Below are positions 26,428 to 33,237 of a stretch of DNA of 33,237 nucleotides, piece after piece. The stretch covers positions 1 to 33,237 of the forward strand of contig CAJWSQ010000005.1 of NCBI GenBank assembly GCA_913045895.1. Direction: 5' to 3'. The stretch is from an uncultured Flavobacteriales bacterium (lineage in GTDB: Bacteria > Bacteroidota > Bacteroidia > Flavobacteriales_G > Salibacteraceae). The position numbers were made by a program, and so were the translations under genes. Below the pieces are notes generated by a model. It saw only the letters and a list, made by a program, of their open reading frames with translations. It was not told the origin of the DNA and ran no database searches. Position 1 is the first letter of the stretch, and each line of letters begins with the position of its first letter.

Positions 26428-27239
26428 AAAAAGCACTAAACATAGCCGGTTGGGTAGTGGGAGTGCTGCTGTTGTTCGTTTTGGTTGGTTTCACCGAAAA
26501 CGAATTGGCCAAAGTGCCTTACCAAAACTTGAATATCAATATCGATACGGAAGGTGGAAATTTTTTTGTGAATCAAGATGAAATTTCACGTGCTTTCATC
26601 AATCGTGGATACGAGTCTGGAACGGTTGCTTTGCAAGACATCAACATCAAAGATTTGGAGACTTTTTTTGATCAATATCCATCGGTTAAAAAGAGTCAGG
26701 TTTACACTTCTATTGACGGAACGGTTTACATCCAAATCATGCAAAGAAGACCCATTGCTAGAATTTATTCGAACAATGGCGATAGCTATTACATGGATGA
26801 AGAAGGCTGGTTAATGCCACTTTCTCCATCGTATACATCACGAGTTCCGGTTGTAAATGGACAAATAAACGCGCCTTTCAACCTGTATTACTCGATAAAT
26901 TTTGCCGAAGAAGACTCAATTAACACGGATATTCCGGGTCAAAAACGTCTTCACGAACTTTTTTTAGTGGTTTCTGCCATCAATAAAAGCAAGCTGTGGG
27001 ATGCTCAGTTTAATCAGCTGTATTTCAATACAGACGGGGAAATGGAGCTTATTCCACGTGTTGGAAATCACACCATTTTGATAGGTAATGCACAATCGAT
27101 AGAGGAAAAGTTAAATAAGCTGCACCTATTTTATAAAGAAGGATTGAATAAAATTGGTTGGAATGCCTATTCCACAATCAATTTGAAATATAAGGATCAG
27201 GTTGTTTGTACAAAAAGAACGCACTATGGAATCAACTAG
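26424..27239 (+). CDS. ftsQ: Cell division protein FtsQ/DivIB
   Basis: 271 aa, bitopic: a short cytoplasmic start, one transmembrane segment (~5-24) and a periplasmic part. A POTRA-like region covers roughly residues 35-105 (FVNQDEISRAFINRGY to VYIQIMQRRPIARIY), followed by YYMDEEGWLMPLSP, a conserved beta-strand region of FtsQ. Overall similarity to proteobacterial FtsQ is low, but topology and the place between murC and ftsA are decisive. Its last 14 bases overlap ftsA. Confidence 0.9.
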   Translation: MKKALNIAGWVVGVLLLFVLVGFTENELAKVPYQNLNINIDTEGGNFFVNQDEISRAFINRGYESGTVALQDINIKDLETFFDQYPSVKKSQVYTSIDGTVYIQIMQRRPIARIYSNNGDSYYMDEEGWLMPLSPSYTSRVPVVNGQINAPFNLYYSINFAEEDSINTDIPGQKRLHELFLVVSAINKSKLWDAQFNQLYFNTDGEMELIPRVGNHTILIGNAQSIEEKLNKLHLFYKEGLNKIGWNAYSTINLKYKDQVVCTKRTHYGIN

Positions 27240-28527
27240 AGATGAAATCGTTGTAGGTCTAGACATTGGTACTACTAAAATCGCAGTACTTGTTGGACGC
27301 AAAACTGAGCACGGTAAGCTCGAGATTTTGGGTATGGGAAAAGCTGAGTCGTTAGGTGTAAATAGAGGTGTGGTTACACACATTACCCCAACGGTTGAAG
27401 CTATTGAAAAAGCTATTACCATGGCCGAAGAGAAATCTGGAGTTGAAATTGGTGAGGTAAATGTTGGTATTGCTGGTCAGCATATCAAAAGTTTACAGCA
27501 TCGAGGTGTTCGTATGCGTAACAGTTTCGAAGATGAAATCACGCACGATGATGTAGATGCTCTAATTAACGATATGTACAAATTGGTGATGTTACCGGGT
27601 GAACGTATCATCGATGTTATTCCTCAAGAATACACCGTTGACAACGAACAAGGTATTCAAGATCCAATTGGTATGTCGGGTGGTAGATTGGAAGCAAATT
27701 TCCACATCATCACTGGACAAATAGCTGCAGCCGGAAACATTTACAAGTGCGTTCGTAAAGCCGGTTTAGAAGTTTCTAATTTGATTCTAGAACCATTGGC
27801 ATCAGCCGATTCTGTTTTGAATAACGAAGAGAAAGAAGCTGGTGTAGTTTTAGTTGATATAGGTGGTGGTACAACAGATGTTGCCATTTTCAAAGAAGGC
27901 ATCATTCGCCATACAGCTGTAATTCCTTTTGGTGGAAATATCATTACAGAAGATATCAAAGAAGGATGTACAATCATCCGTAAGCAAGCTGAGCAATTGA
28001 AAGTGAAGTTTGGTAGCGCTTTGGCATCTGAGGCTTCTACCAATGAAGTAGTAGTGATTCCTGGACTTAGAGGTCGTGAGCCGAAAGAAATTTCAGTTCA
28101 AAATTTATCGCACATCATTCAAGCTAGGATGGAAGAGATCATCGAACAAGTGTTCTATGAAATCAAAAGTTCGGGCTATGAAAATAAATTGATTGCAGGT
28201 ATCGTGGTTACCGGTGGTGGATCGCAATTGCGCCATGTGGCTCAGTTGTTTGAATTTATGACAGGTATGGATACACGTATTGGCTATCCAACAGAACACC
28301 TTGCAAAAGGAGCAGAAGAAGTTACAAGTCCATCGTTTGCAACCGGTATCGGTTTAATCTTAAAAGGATTCGAACGTATGGAAAGAGCTAACCGCTCCGA
28401 AAGCAATCATGTTGCTGATGAGAAGCAAGAAGAAATGCCGAAGAAAGGTCGCGGAATGGGTGGATTCTTAGACATCATCAAAGGCATGAGCAAAGAATTT
28501 TTTGAAGACAAAAGTTTAGAACAATAA
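27226..28527 (+). CDS. ftsA: Cell division protein FtsA
   Basis: 433 aa from ATG at 27226. The frame is open back to a TTG at 27202, but the extra eight residues are not FtsA-like and the ATG gives the usual short N-terminus. Actin-fold motifs are VGLDIGTTKIAVLVG and VLVDIGGGTTDVAIF; a late block reads AGIVVTGGGSQLRHVAQLFE. The C-terminus, MGGFLDIIKGMSKEFFED, is the expected amphipathic membrane-targeting helix after a charged linker. FtsA anchors FtsZ filaments to the membrane. It overlaps ftsQ by 14 bp and is 21 bases from ftsZ. Confidence 0.96.
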   Translation: MESTRDEIVVGLDIGTTKIAVLVGRKTEHGKLEILGMGKAESLGVNRGVVTHITPTVEAIEKAITMAEEKSGVEIGEVNVGIAGQHIKSLQHRGVRMRNSFEDEITHDDVDALINDMYKLVMLPGERIIDVIPQEYTVDNEQGIQDPIGMSGGRLEANFHIITGQIAAAGNIYKCVRKAGLEVSNLILEPLASADSVLNNEEKEAGVVLVDIGGGTTDVAIFKEGIIRHTAVIPFGGNIITEDIKEGCTIIRKQAEQLKVKFGSALASEASTNEVVVIPGLRGREPKEISVQNLSHIIQARMEEIIEQVFYEIKSSGYENKLIAGIVVTGGGSQLRHVAQLFEFMTGMDTRIGYPTEHLAKGAEEVTSPSFATGIGLILKGFERMERANRSESNHVADEKQEEMPKKGRGMGGFLDIIKGMSKEFFEDKSLEQ

Positions 28528-28548
28528 ATCAGATAAATCAATCGCGTT

Positions 28549-30177
28549 ATGAAATTTGATATGCCAAAAGACTCACCCTCTATCATCAAGGTAGTAGGTG
28601 TTGGAGGAGGTGGTTCTAACGCAGTGAACCACATGTTTAAACAGGGAATCAGAGGAGTAGATTTCATGATCTGCAATACCGATTCTCAAGCACTTGATGC
28701 CAGTCCGGTAACACACAAAGTGCAATTAGGAGCTAGTTTAACTGAAGGTCGCGGTGCGGGTTCAATTCCAGAAGTAGGAATGAATGCAGCTATCGAAACC
28801 ATCGATCAGTTAAAAGAAGAGCTTTCAAAAAATACTAAAATGGTATTCATCACTGCCGGAATGGGTGGTGGTACTGGTACCGGTGCAGCTCCAATTATTG
28901 CTGAAGCTGCACGCGAATTGGGTATTCTTACGATTGGTATCGTAACTATGCCTTTCTTCTTCGAAGGAAGAAAACGTAAACACCAAGCTGAAGCTGGAAT
29001 TCAAGCTATTCGTGAAAGCGTAGATAGTTTGATTATCATCAACAACGATCGTTTGCGTGAGATGTACGGAAACTTACGTATGAGTGAAGCATTCGCTCAA
29101 GCTGATAACGTATTAACTACAGCGGCTAAAGGTATTGCTGAGTTGATTACACGTACTGGTCATGTAAACGTGGATTTTGAAGATGTTAGAACCGTAATGA
29201 ACACTAGTGGTGTTGCCATTATGGGATCGGCAGAGGCAGAAGGCGAAGACCGTGCAATTAAAGCTATTGAGTTGGCATTGGCTTCTCCATTGTTGAACGA
29301 CAACGACATCAAAGGTGCTCGTTACGTATTGTTGAACATGGAGTTTGGTGATGACGAATTGCAAATGGACGAAATCGCTGAAATTACAGACTACATCCAG
29401 GAAGAAGCTGGTATGGAAGCCGATGTAATTTGGGGTTACGGATGTGATGAAACATTGGGCGAAAACGTTCGTGTTACAGTTGTAGCAACTGGATTCAAAA
29501 CTGCTCCAGAAACTGGTGTTGAAGCATTAAGAGAACGTCCAGTTAGACGCGTAAATCGTTTAACAGATGATGTAAATACAGAATTGACAAAGCCAATTGG
29601 TAGCGAAGAGAAAAAGCAACAACCAGAAGCGCCTCAACAACAAGAGCCTTTTGTGAAGCCTTCTGAGCCAATTATGCAAAGTACTATTGAGTTTGACTTA
29701 ACAGCAGATCGCGCTCCAAAAGAGCAAGAACCTGAGAAGAAAGAAGAACCAAAAGACTTTGGTGAGCCATTCATGCGCTTGAAAGAAGAAGAGCCGAAAC
29801 AGCAGCAACCTGCTCAACCGACTCAACCAATTCAGCCAAAACAAGAGTTGCCACAGCAACCGCAAATTGATGAGAGAGCTCAAGAAGCGGCACAGTCGAG
29901 CACTCCAGTGAATAATGCTGAAGAAAGCCAAAACTTAATCAGAGAACGCATGAAACGTTTGTCTGATATCAGTAACCGTTTGAGAAGCCCGCAAGGAGTA
30001 ACTGATTTGGAAAAAGTACCGGCATACGTACGCAGACAAATCAACTTAGGCGATACTCCTCATTCATCTGAATCACAAGTTTCTCGCTACACTTTAGGCG
30101 AAGAAGAAGGTGCTGATGGTGAAAAAAGAGGTGGTTTAAGATCGAACAACTCGTTTCTACACGATAATGTAGATTGA
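28549..30177 (+). CDS. ftsZ: Cell division protein FtsZ, with long linker and C-terminal extension
   Basis: 542 aa, tubulin-like GTPase that forms the Z ring. The GTP signature GGGTGTG is at 106-112, and the N-terminal GVGGGGSNAVNHM at 17-29. The globular core ends near residue 325. A low-complexity linker rich in Gln, Pro and Glu (~345-465) follows. The conserved C-terminal peptide that binds FtsA appears as LEKVPAYVRRQ (487-497), but it is not terminal: 45 more residues follow, ending NNSFLHDNVD. This tail resembles those of other flavobacterial FtsZ proteins as I recall them. Last gene of the cluster, with a strong terminator 22 bases after it. Confidence 0.97.
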   Translation: MKFDMPKDSPSIIKVVGVGGGGSNAVNHMFKQGIRGVDFMICNTDSQALDASPVTHKVQLGASLTEGRGAGSIPEVGMNAAIETIDQLKEELSKNTKMVFITAGMGGGTGTGAAPIIAEAARELGILTIGIVTMPFFFEGRKRKHQAEAGIQAIRESVDSLIIINNDRLREMYGNLRMSEAFAQADNVLTTAAKGIAELITRTGHVNVDFEDVRTVMNTSGVAIMGSAEAEGEDRAIKAIELALASPLLNDNDIKGARYVLLNMEFGDDELQMDEIAEITDYIQEEAGMEADVIWGYGCDETLGENVRVTVVATGFKTAPETGVEALRERPVRRVNRLTDDVNTELTKPIGSEEKKQQPEAPQQQEPFVKPSEPIMQSTIEFDLTADRAPKEQEPEKKEEPKDFGEPFMRLKEEEPKQQQPAQPTQPIQPKQELPQQPQIDERAQEAAQSSTPVNNAEESQNLIRERMKRLSDISNRLRSPQGVTDLEKVPAYVRRQINLGDTPHSSESQVSRYTLGEEEGADGEKRGGLRSNNSFLHDNVD

Positions 30178-30198
30178 TAAATAATAAACGCGATTGAT

Positions 30199-30233
30199 AA
30201 TCCTGCTCGTCAAGTTGATGAGCAGGATTTTTT
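30199..30233 (+). terminator. Rho-independent terminator of the dcw cluster
   Basis: AATCCTGCTC (30199-30208) pairs perfectly with GAGCAGGATT (30220-30229), followed by a run of T through 30233. It closes the ftsZ transcript. Confidence 0.9.
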
Positions 30234-30269
30234 ATGCTCCAATATCGCAGTTCTAAATGGTGGGAGTTT

Positions 30270-30277
30270 TACATTTG
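30270..30277 (+). promoter_or_regulatory. Promoter -7 element of the yqeY-like gene
   Basis: TACATTTG exactly matches TAnnTTTG and lies 16 bases before the ATG at 30294, directly after the ftsZ terminator. A -33 TTG is not evident. Confidence 0.5.
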
Positions 30278-30293
30278 TACAAAATCAGAAATC

Positions 30294-30746
30294 ATGAGTT
30301 TAAAAGATACCATCAACAGCGATATTAAAGCGGCTATGTTGGCCAAAGAAAAAGAGAAGTTATCAGCATTAAGAGCTATCAAATCGGCTATTTTATTGGC
30401 TGAGACTGATAAAGGTGGTGCTGATGGTTTGTCTGAAGAGAAAGAATTGGAATTACTTCAAAAGTTGATGAAACAACGTGTTGATTCTTCTGAGATGTAC
30501 AAATCTCAAGGTCGCGAAGATTTAGCGGTTGAAGAAGATCAGCAAGCAGAAGTAATTAAAGCATATTTACCAGAGCAAATGTCTGAAGACGAAGTTCGTG
30601 CTGAAGTTGTTGCTGCAATTCAATCATCAGGCGCATCAAGCCCGGCTGATATGGGTAAAGTAATGGGGCCATTGATGGGTAAGTTGAAAGGTAAAGCTGA
30701 CGGTAAAATGATCTCTAGATTGGTAAAAGAAGAGCTGAATAAATAA
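30294..30746 (+). CDS. GatB/YqeY domain-containing protein
   Basis: 150 aa from ATG at 30294. The frame is open back to 30234, but that stretch is inside the ftsZ terminator and promoter, so the longer form is rejected. The YqeY pattern is clear: MSLKDTINSDIKAAMLAKEK at the start, LSALRAIKSAILLAE, QRVDSSEMYKSQGREDLA, EVIKAYLPEQMSEDEV and a C-terminal GKVMGPLMGKLKGKADGK. The fold resembles the tail domain of GatB, which helps tRNA-dependent amidation; free-standing members have no firmly established role. It is monocistronic, with its own promoter and terminator. Confidence 0.93.
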   Translation: MSLKDTINSDIKAAMLAKEKEKLSALRAIKSAILLAETDKGGADGLSEEKELELLQKLMKQRVDSSEMYKSQGREDLAVEEDQQAEVIKAYLPEQMSEDEVRAEVVAAIQSSGASSPADMGKVMGPLMGKLKGKADGKMISRLVKEELNK

Positions 30747-30769
30747 GCATTCAACTTTATAGAATTTTC

Positions 30770-30805
30770 AAAAGCCATTCTCAAATTATTGAGGGTGGCT
30801 TTTTT
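30770..30805 (+). terminator. Rho-independent terminator after the yqeY-like gene
   Basis: A 15-bp stem runs from 30770-30784 to 30789-30803 (with two T-G pairs) around a four-base loop, core GCCATTCTCAA / TTGAGGGTGGC, followed by T through 30805. Confidence 0.92.
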
Positions 30806-30861
30806 GTGTTACCAAATCATTAAGGCGCAACCAAAAGGGATGTGTGGGTATCTAATGAAGT

Positions 30862-31416
30862 ATGAAAAAACTAATAATCCTATCCATGGCGCTTTTCGTT
30901 TTAGCCTCATGTGATAATGACGAAGAAGCCTATGCAAACTATGTAGAAAGCTCTATCTACAGCGATGATCTATATGAAGATTTAAGTGAGTTACTCTTCT
31001 CTTTTAGTATCAAACAGTCAGATTCAACCTACTTGGCTGTTGATCAACTCGTAGATATACCCGTTTACGTTGATGGTGAGTTGTGGTCTGAAGGTCATAC
31101 TAATTTTAAAGATCTGTCTTATTTTTCATTAGATACTAATGGAAGTGTAGTTTCATCATCAGTAGAGCTTAAGTATTTACTTTATGCTTCGTTTTTACGA
31201 CCAACGGTTGGTTTTACTGCTGGTTCTTATGCAGATGTTTTAACCAGTTACCGAACATTGTCGAACGGAGATCATTTCTGCGAAATCCCTAAAATTTCGT
31301 ACACTGATCTGAATGGAGACACTATTTCTATCTATCCAAACTTGGTACAGACTTTTGTGGTTAAGCCGGATCAATCTCAAATTCATGTAGCTGATTTTCA
31401 AATTCAATTAAACTAA
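30862..31416 (+). CDS. Putative lipoprotein of unknown function
   Basis: 184 aa; I do not recognise the family. Residues 1-16 form an SPII signal with lipobox LASC, making C17 the lipidated residue; the acidic DNDEE after it fits the lipoprotein export signal reported for Bacteroidota surface lipoproteins. The mature part is acidic and rich in Ser, Tyr and Asp, with strand-like segments (LVDIPVYVDGELW, VELKYLLYASFL, TFVVKPDQSQIHVADFQIQ) that suggest a beta-sandwich. It is first of three closely spaced genes (5 bases, then an overlap) ending in a peptidase. The upstream region has no clear promoter consensus. Confidence 0.72.
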   Translation: MKKLIILSMALFVLASCDNDEEAYANYVESSIYSDDLYEDLSELLFSFSIKQSDSTYLAVDQLVDIPVYVDGELWSEGHTNFKDLSYFSLDTNGSVVSSSVELKYLLYASFLRPTVGFTAGSYADVLTSYRTLSNGDHFCEIPKISYTDLNGDTISIYPNLVQTFVVKPDQSQIHVADFQIQLN

Positions 31417-31421
31417 ACACC

Positions 31422-31775
31422 ATGTCATTTTATAAAGCAATCATAGCAATTTCCTTTAGTCTCTTTTTATTTTCATGTCAACCTATAGAAGAAGCGAATG
31501 TTAGAGTTAAAAACAACATTTCTAATGTGAAGGTAGGAGACTTAATGTACGGAGATGAATATATTCCTGGAAGTATAATAACAGGCGATAACACAGGATA
31601 TGTAACAATTTCAGATGAAAGAGATCATTGGCCAAAAACAATGTATTTAACTTTCTACATGACTGCCAACAATAGAACCGTATCTCTACAAACAATTTCA
31701 CCATACACAATTGATGCTGGCGATGATTTAACCATTACCTTAGACGATAATACACCTGTGTTTTCACCAAGGTAA
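31422..31775 (+). CDS. Small putative lipoprotein of unknown function
   Basis: 117 aa; family not recognised. The signal peptide ends in lipobox LFSC (C19 lipidated). The mature part of ~99 residues looks all-beta (VRVKNNISNVKVGDLMYGD, TMYLTFYMTANNRTVSLQTI, DLTITLDDNTPVF), like a small carrier or immunoglobulin-like domain. It starts five bases after the previous lipoprotein gene and shares one base with the next gene in a TAATG overlap, so the three are probably co-translated. Confidence 0.7.
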   Translation: MSFYKAIIAISFSLFLFSCQPIEEANVRVKNNISNVKVGDLMYGDEYIPGSIITGDNTGYVTISDERDHWPKTMYLTFYMTANNRTVSLQTISPYTIDAGDDLTITLDDNTPVFSPR

Positions 31776-32773
31776 TGAGCATCAAAAAAAAGATTCTATT
31801 CATATTATTAATATTGGTGGTAGGTTATTTAGCCTGCCACTTTTCTTTGATGCAATACGGTGTTAGGCAATTATCTGGTCAACTCAGTTTGATTAATAGT
31901 TCCATCCCTGTTGGTGAGGCAATCAACCAAGTTTCTAAAGGCGAAGCAGATAAAATTCAATTAATTCAACAGGTTAAGACTTACGCTCAAAATCAATTGC
32001 ATTTGAGTGTTGATGAAAGCAGTTACTCCAGTTTTGTAAAGCAAGATTCCAGTAAAACCATGTGGGTAGTTACTGCCGCTGAATCTTATATGTTAGAAGA
32101 CTACAATTGGAATTATGGTCCACTTGGTGGAATGCCTTACAAAGGCTTCTTTGATTATCGTTTAGCTAAAGCCGAAGAAGAAAAAATAAGGAACCAAGGT
32201 TTTGATACCGATTTAGGTACTGCAAGTGGCTGGTCTACTTTAGGAATCTTAAGCGAACCAATACTTTCGAACATGTTAGAGCGAGATTCAGCCCAATTGG
32301 TTGAGCTGATTATTCATGAACTCACTCATGCAACCATTTACAACTTTGGAGAAACAACCTGGAATGAAAACATGGCGACTTTTATCGGTCGTGAAGGAAC
32401 AAAACGCTTCATTACTGATCAACTCAACGATTCGAGTCTTTTAAGCGATTACGAGGCTGCTTTGAAGCAAAAAGAACTGAGAAGTCAGTTCATATATCAA
32501 AAAGCGAATGAGCTGAATGCATTGTATCAATCAGCGGATTTCCAAGCTCTAGCAATTAATCAAAAGCAAAAGGAAAAAGAAACGTTCATGCGCGAGTTTC
32601 TGAACGCTTATTTAGTCCAATTTCCGAATAAAGAAATCGATGTAAAAAAATTGCCGAACAATACACTTTTCACAGGCTTCTTGATGTATCACTCCAGTTT
32701 AGATAGTTTAGGTCTTGTTCTCGAAAATCAGTTTCAAGGAAAACTGCCTGAGTTTATTGAAGCACACAAATAA
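31775..32773 (+). CDS. Putative membrane-anchored zinc aminopeptidase (PF10023 type)
   Basis: 332 aa. The N-terminal hydrophobic segment (~5-22) ends YLAC, with C21. Many relatives are lipoproteins at this point, but the -3 residue here is Tyr, so it could be either a lipoprotein or a signal-anchored protein. The family pattern is clear: YGVRQLSGQLSLI, YGPLGGMPYKGFFD, GFDTDLGTASGWSTLGIL, the zinc motif HELTH (181-185) preceded by LIIHE, and a third-ligand candidate E198 in WNENMATFIG. The family is annotated as predicted aminopeptidase; substrate unknown. It should act in the periplasm. It overlaps the preceding small lipoprotein gene by one base and ends before the shared terminator region with groL. 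Confidence 0.85.
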   Translation: MSIKKKILFILLILVVGYLACHFSLMQYGVRQLSGQLSLINSSIPVGEAINQVSKGEADKIQLIQQVKTYAQNQLHLSVDESSYSSFVKQDSSKTMWVVTAAESYMLEDYNWNYGPLGGMPYKGFFDYRLAKAEEEKIRNQGFDTDLGTASGWSTLGILSEPILSNMLERDSAQLVELIIHELTHATIYNFGETTWNENMATFIGREGTKRFITDQLNDSSLLSDYEAALKQKELRSQFIYQKANELNALYQSADFQALAINQKQKEKETFMREFLNAYLVQFPNKEIDVKKLPNNTLFTGFLMYHSSLDSLGLVLENQFQGKLPEFIEAHK

Positions 32774-32803
32774 AAAAGCCTCCCCGGAAATCCGAAGAGG
32801 CTT
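32772..32803 (-). terminator. Terminator between the peptidase gene and groL
   Basis: AAGCCTC (32776-32782) pairs with GAGGCTT (32797-32803), with an inner CGG/CCG helix. On the minus strand it ends in six T (32777..32772), so it mainly terminates groL. The plus-strand tail is poor in T. Confidence 0.78.
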
Positions 32804-32827
32804 AGTATGATAAAAATGAAGCGGGAA

Positions 32828-33237
32828 TTACATCATTCCACCCATTCCGCCCATGTCTGGCATTCCGCCTGGCATAGCTGGAGCTTCTTCAGGAATATCA
32901 GCTAAAACACACTCTGTAGTCAATAACATACCTGCAATTGATGCAGCGTTTTCTAATGCTACGCGTGTAACTTTAGTTGGATCAATTACACCTGCTTCAT
33001 ATAAGTTCTCATAAACTTCAGTGCGAGCGTTGTATCCGTAATCAGCATCGCCTTCAGCAATTTTCTGAACTACAACAGCACCTTCACCACCTGCGTTGAA
33101 AATAATCTGACGCAATGGTTCTTCAACAGCTCTGCGTACGATAGCAACACCAGTAGTTTGATCATCGTTTTCGCCTTCTAAGCTTTCTAAAACTTTATAA
33201 CCACAACTTGATGTTGCTAAAAAAGAATTTATAAAAG
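32828..33237 (-). CDS. groL: Chaperonin GroEL, C-terminal part (partial)
   Basis: The minus-strand frame is open from the window end to the TAA at 32828. The protein reads [20 protein letters not shown], then [35 protein letters not shown], and ends in the Gly/Met-rich tail [15 protein letters not shown] that is typical of GroEL. GroEL folds proteins in the cytoplasm with GroES. The match is good from 32828 to about 33196. Upstream of that the frame reads [10 protein letters not shown], where GroEL should have a GGGVALLRA-like block, and no frame restores it. The last ~41 bases are therefore doubtful. Confidence 0.93.
   Translation of the reverse strand, partial: FINSFLATSSCGYKVLESLEGENDDQTTGVAIVRRAVEEPLRQIIFNAGGEGAVVVQKIAEGDADYGYNARTEVYENLYEAGVIDPTKVTRVALENAASIAGMLLTTECVLADIPEEAPAMPGGMPDMGGMGGMM

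Noticed and set aside
29600-29900. Possible repeat region or insertion within ftsZ
   Set aside because: The repetitive CAA/CCA/GAA codons encode the Q/P/E-rich disordered linker; the frame is intact and codon use is otherwise like the neighbours.
30234-30293. N-terminal extension of the yqeY-like protein
   Set aside because: It begins in the ftsZ terminator and crosses the -7 element; the ATG at 30294 gives the normal family start.
1-33237. tRNA genes, CRISPR arrays, insertion sequences, attachment sites, riboswitches
   Set aside because: No tRNA-like cloverleaf, regular direct-repeat array, transposase or long inverted repeat was noticed by eye; a covariance-model or repeat search was not possible here.

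Overview
The window is chromosomal DNA of a Bacteroidota bacterium, most likely of the order Flavobacteriales. Reasons: a gldB-gldC gliding-motility pair beside nadE; a GSCFA-domain protein; an FtsZ with a long Q/P/E-rich linker and an extra tail after its C-terminal peptide; a separate Bacteroidota-type FtsL; short SPII lipoprotein signals; several TAnnTTTG -7 elements; and a moderately AT-rich, densely packed layout. No tRNA, rRNA, CRISPR array, insertion sequence or prophage was seen. Almost everything is core genome.

Left part (1-14.7 kb): a DUF389 membrane protein cut by the window start; NADP isocitrate dehydrogenase; a GSCFA protein and a MurG-like glycosyltransferase with overlapping 3' ends; trmB translationally coupled to an alkyltransferase-like (MGMT fold) gene; an Mrp/ApbC P-loop ATPase with a NifU C-terminal-domain gene (Fe-S cluster handling); korA-korB (2-oxoacid:ferredoxin oxidoreductase); then a minus-strand beta-barrel protein-nadE pair divergent from gldB-gldC; and a minus-strand pair, alpha/beta hydrolase and the EngB/YsxC GTPase.

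Middle (14.8-30.2 kb): a complete division and cell-wall (dcw) cluster on the plus strand: mraZ, rsmH, ftsL, ftsI, murE, mraY, murD, ftsW, murG, murC, ftsQ, ftsA, ftsZ. Most junctions overlap (ATGA, TAATG, GTGA or up to 14 bp), which suggests one transcriptional and translational unit. Three TGGGN-type repeats at 10-bp spacing lie before mraZ and are the expected MraZ operator. A strong hairpin terminator follows ftsZ. The products build lipid II (MurE, MurD, MurC, MraY, MurG) and assemble the divisome (FtsZ, A, Q, L, W, I). murB, ddl and murF are not in this cluster.

Right part (30.2-33.2 kb): a yqeY-like gene with its own promoter and terminator; a small putative operon of two unrecognised lipoproteins and a membrane-anchored PF10023-type zinc peptidase; and the 3' part of groL on the minus strand, cut by the window end. 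The last ~40 bases no longer match GroEL, which may be an assembly-edge problem.

No clearly new biological system was found. The least understood stretch is the lipoprotein-peptidase trio at 30862-32773. Other points worth a second look are a Cys-poor Mrp beside NifU, a cysteine-free MGMT homologue, the FtsZ tail and the groL end.
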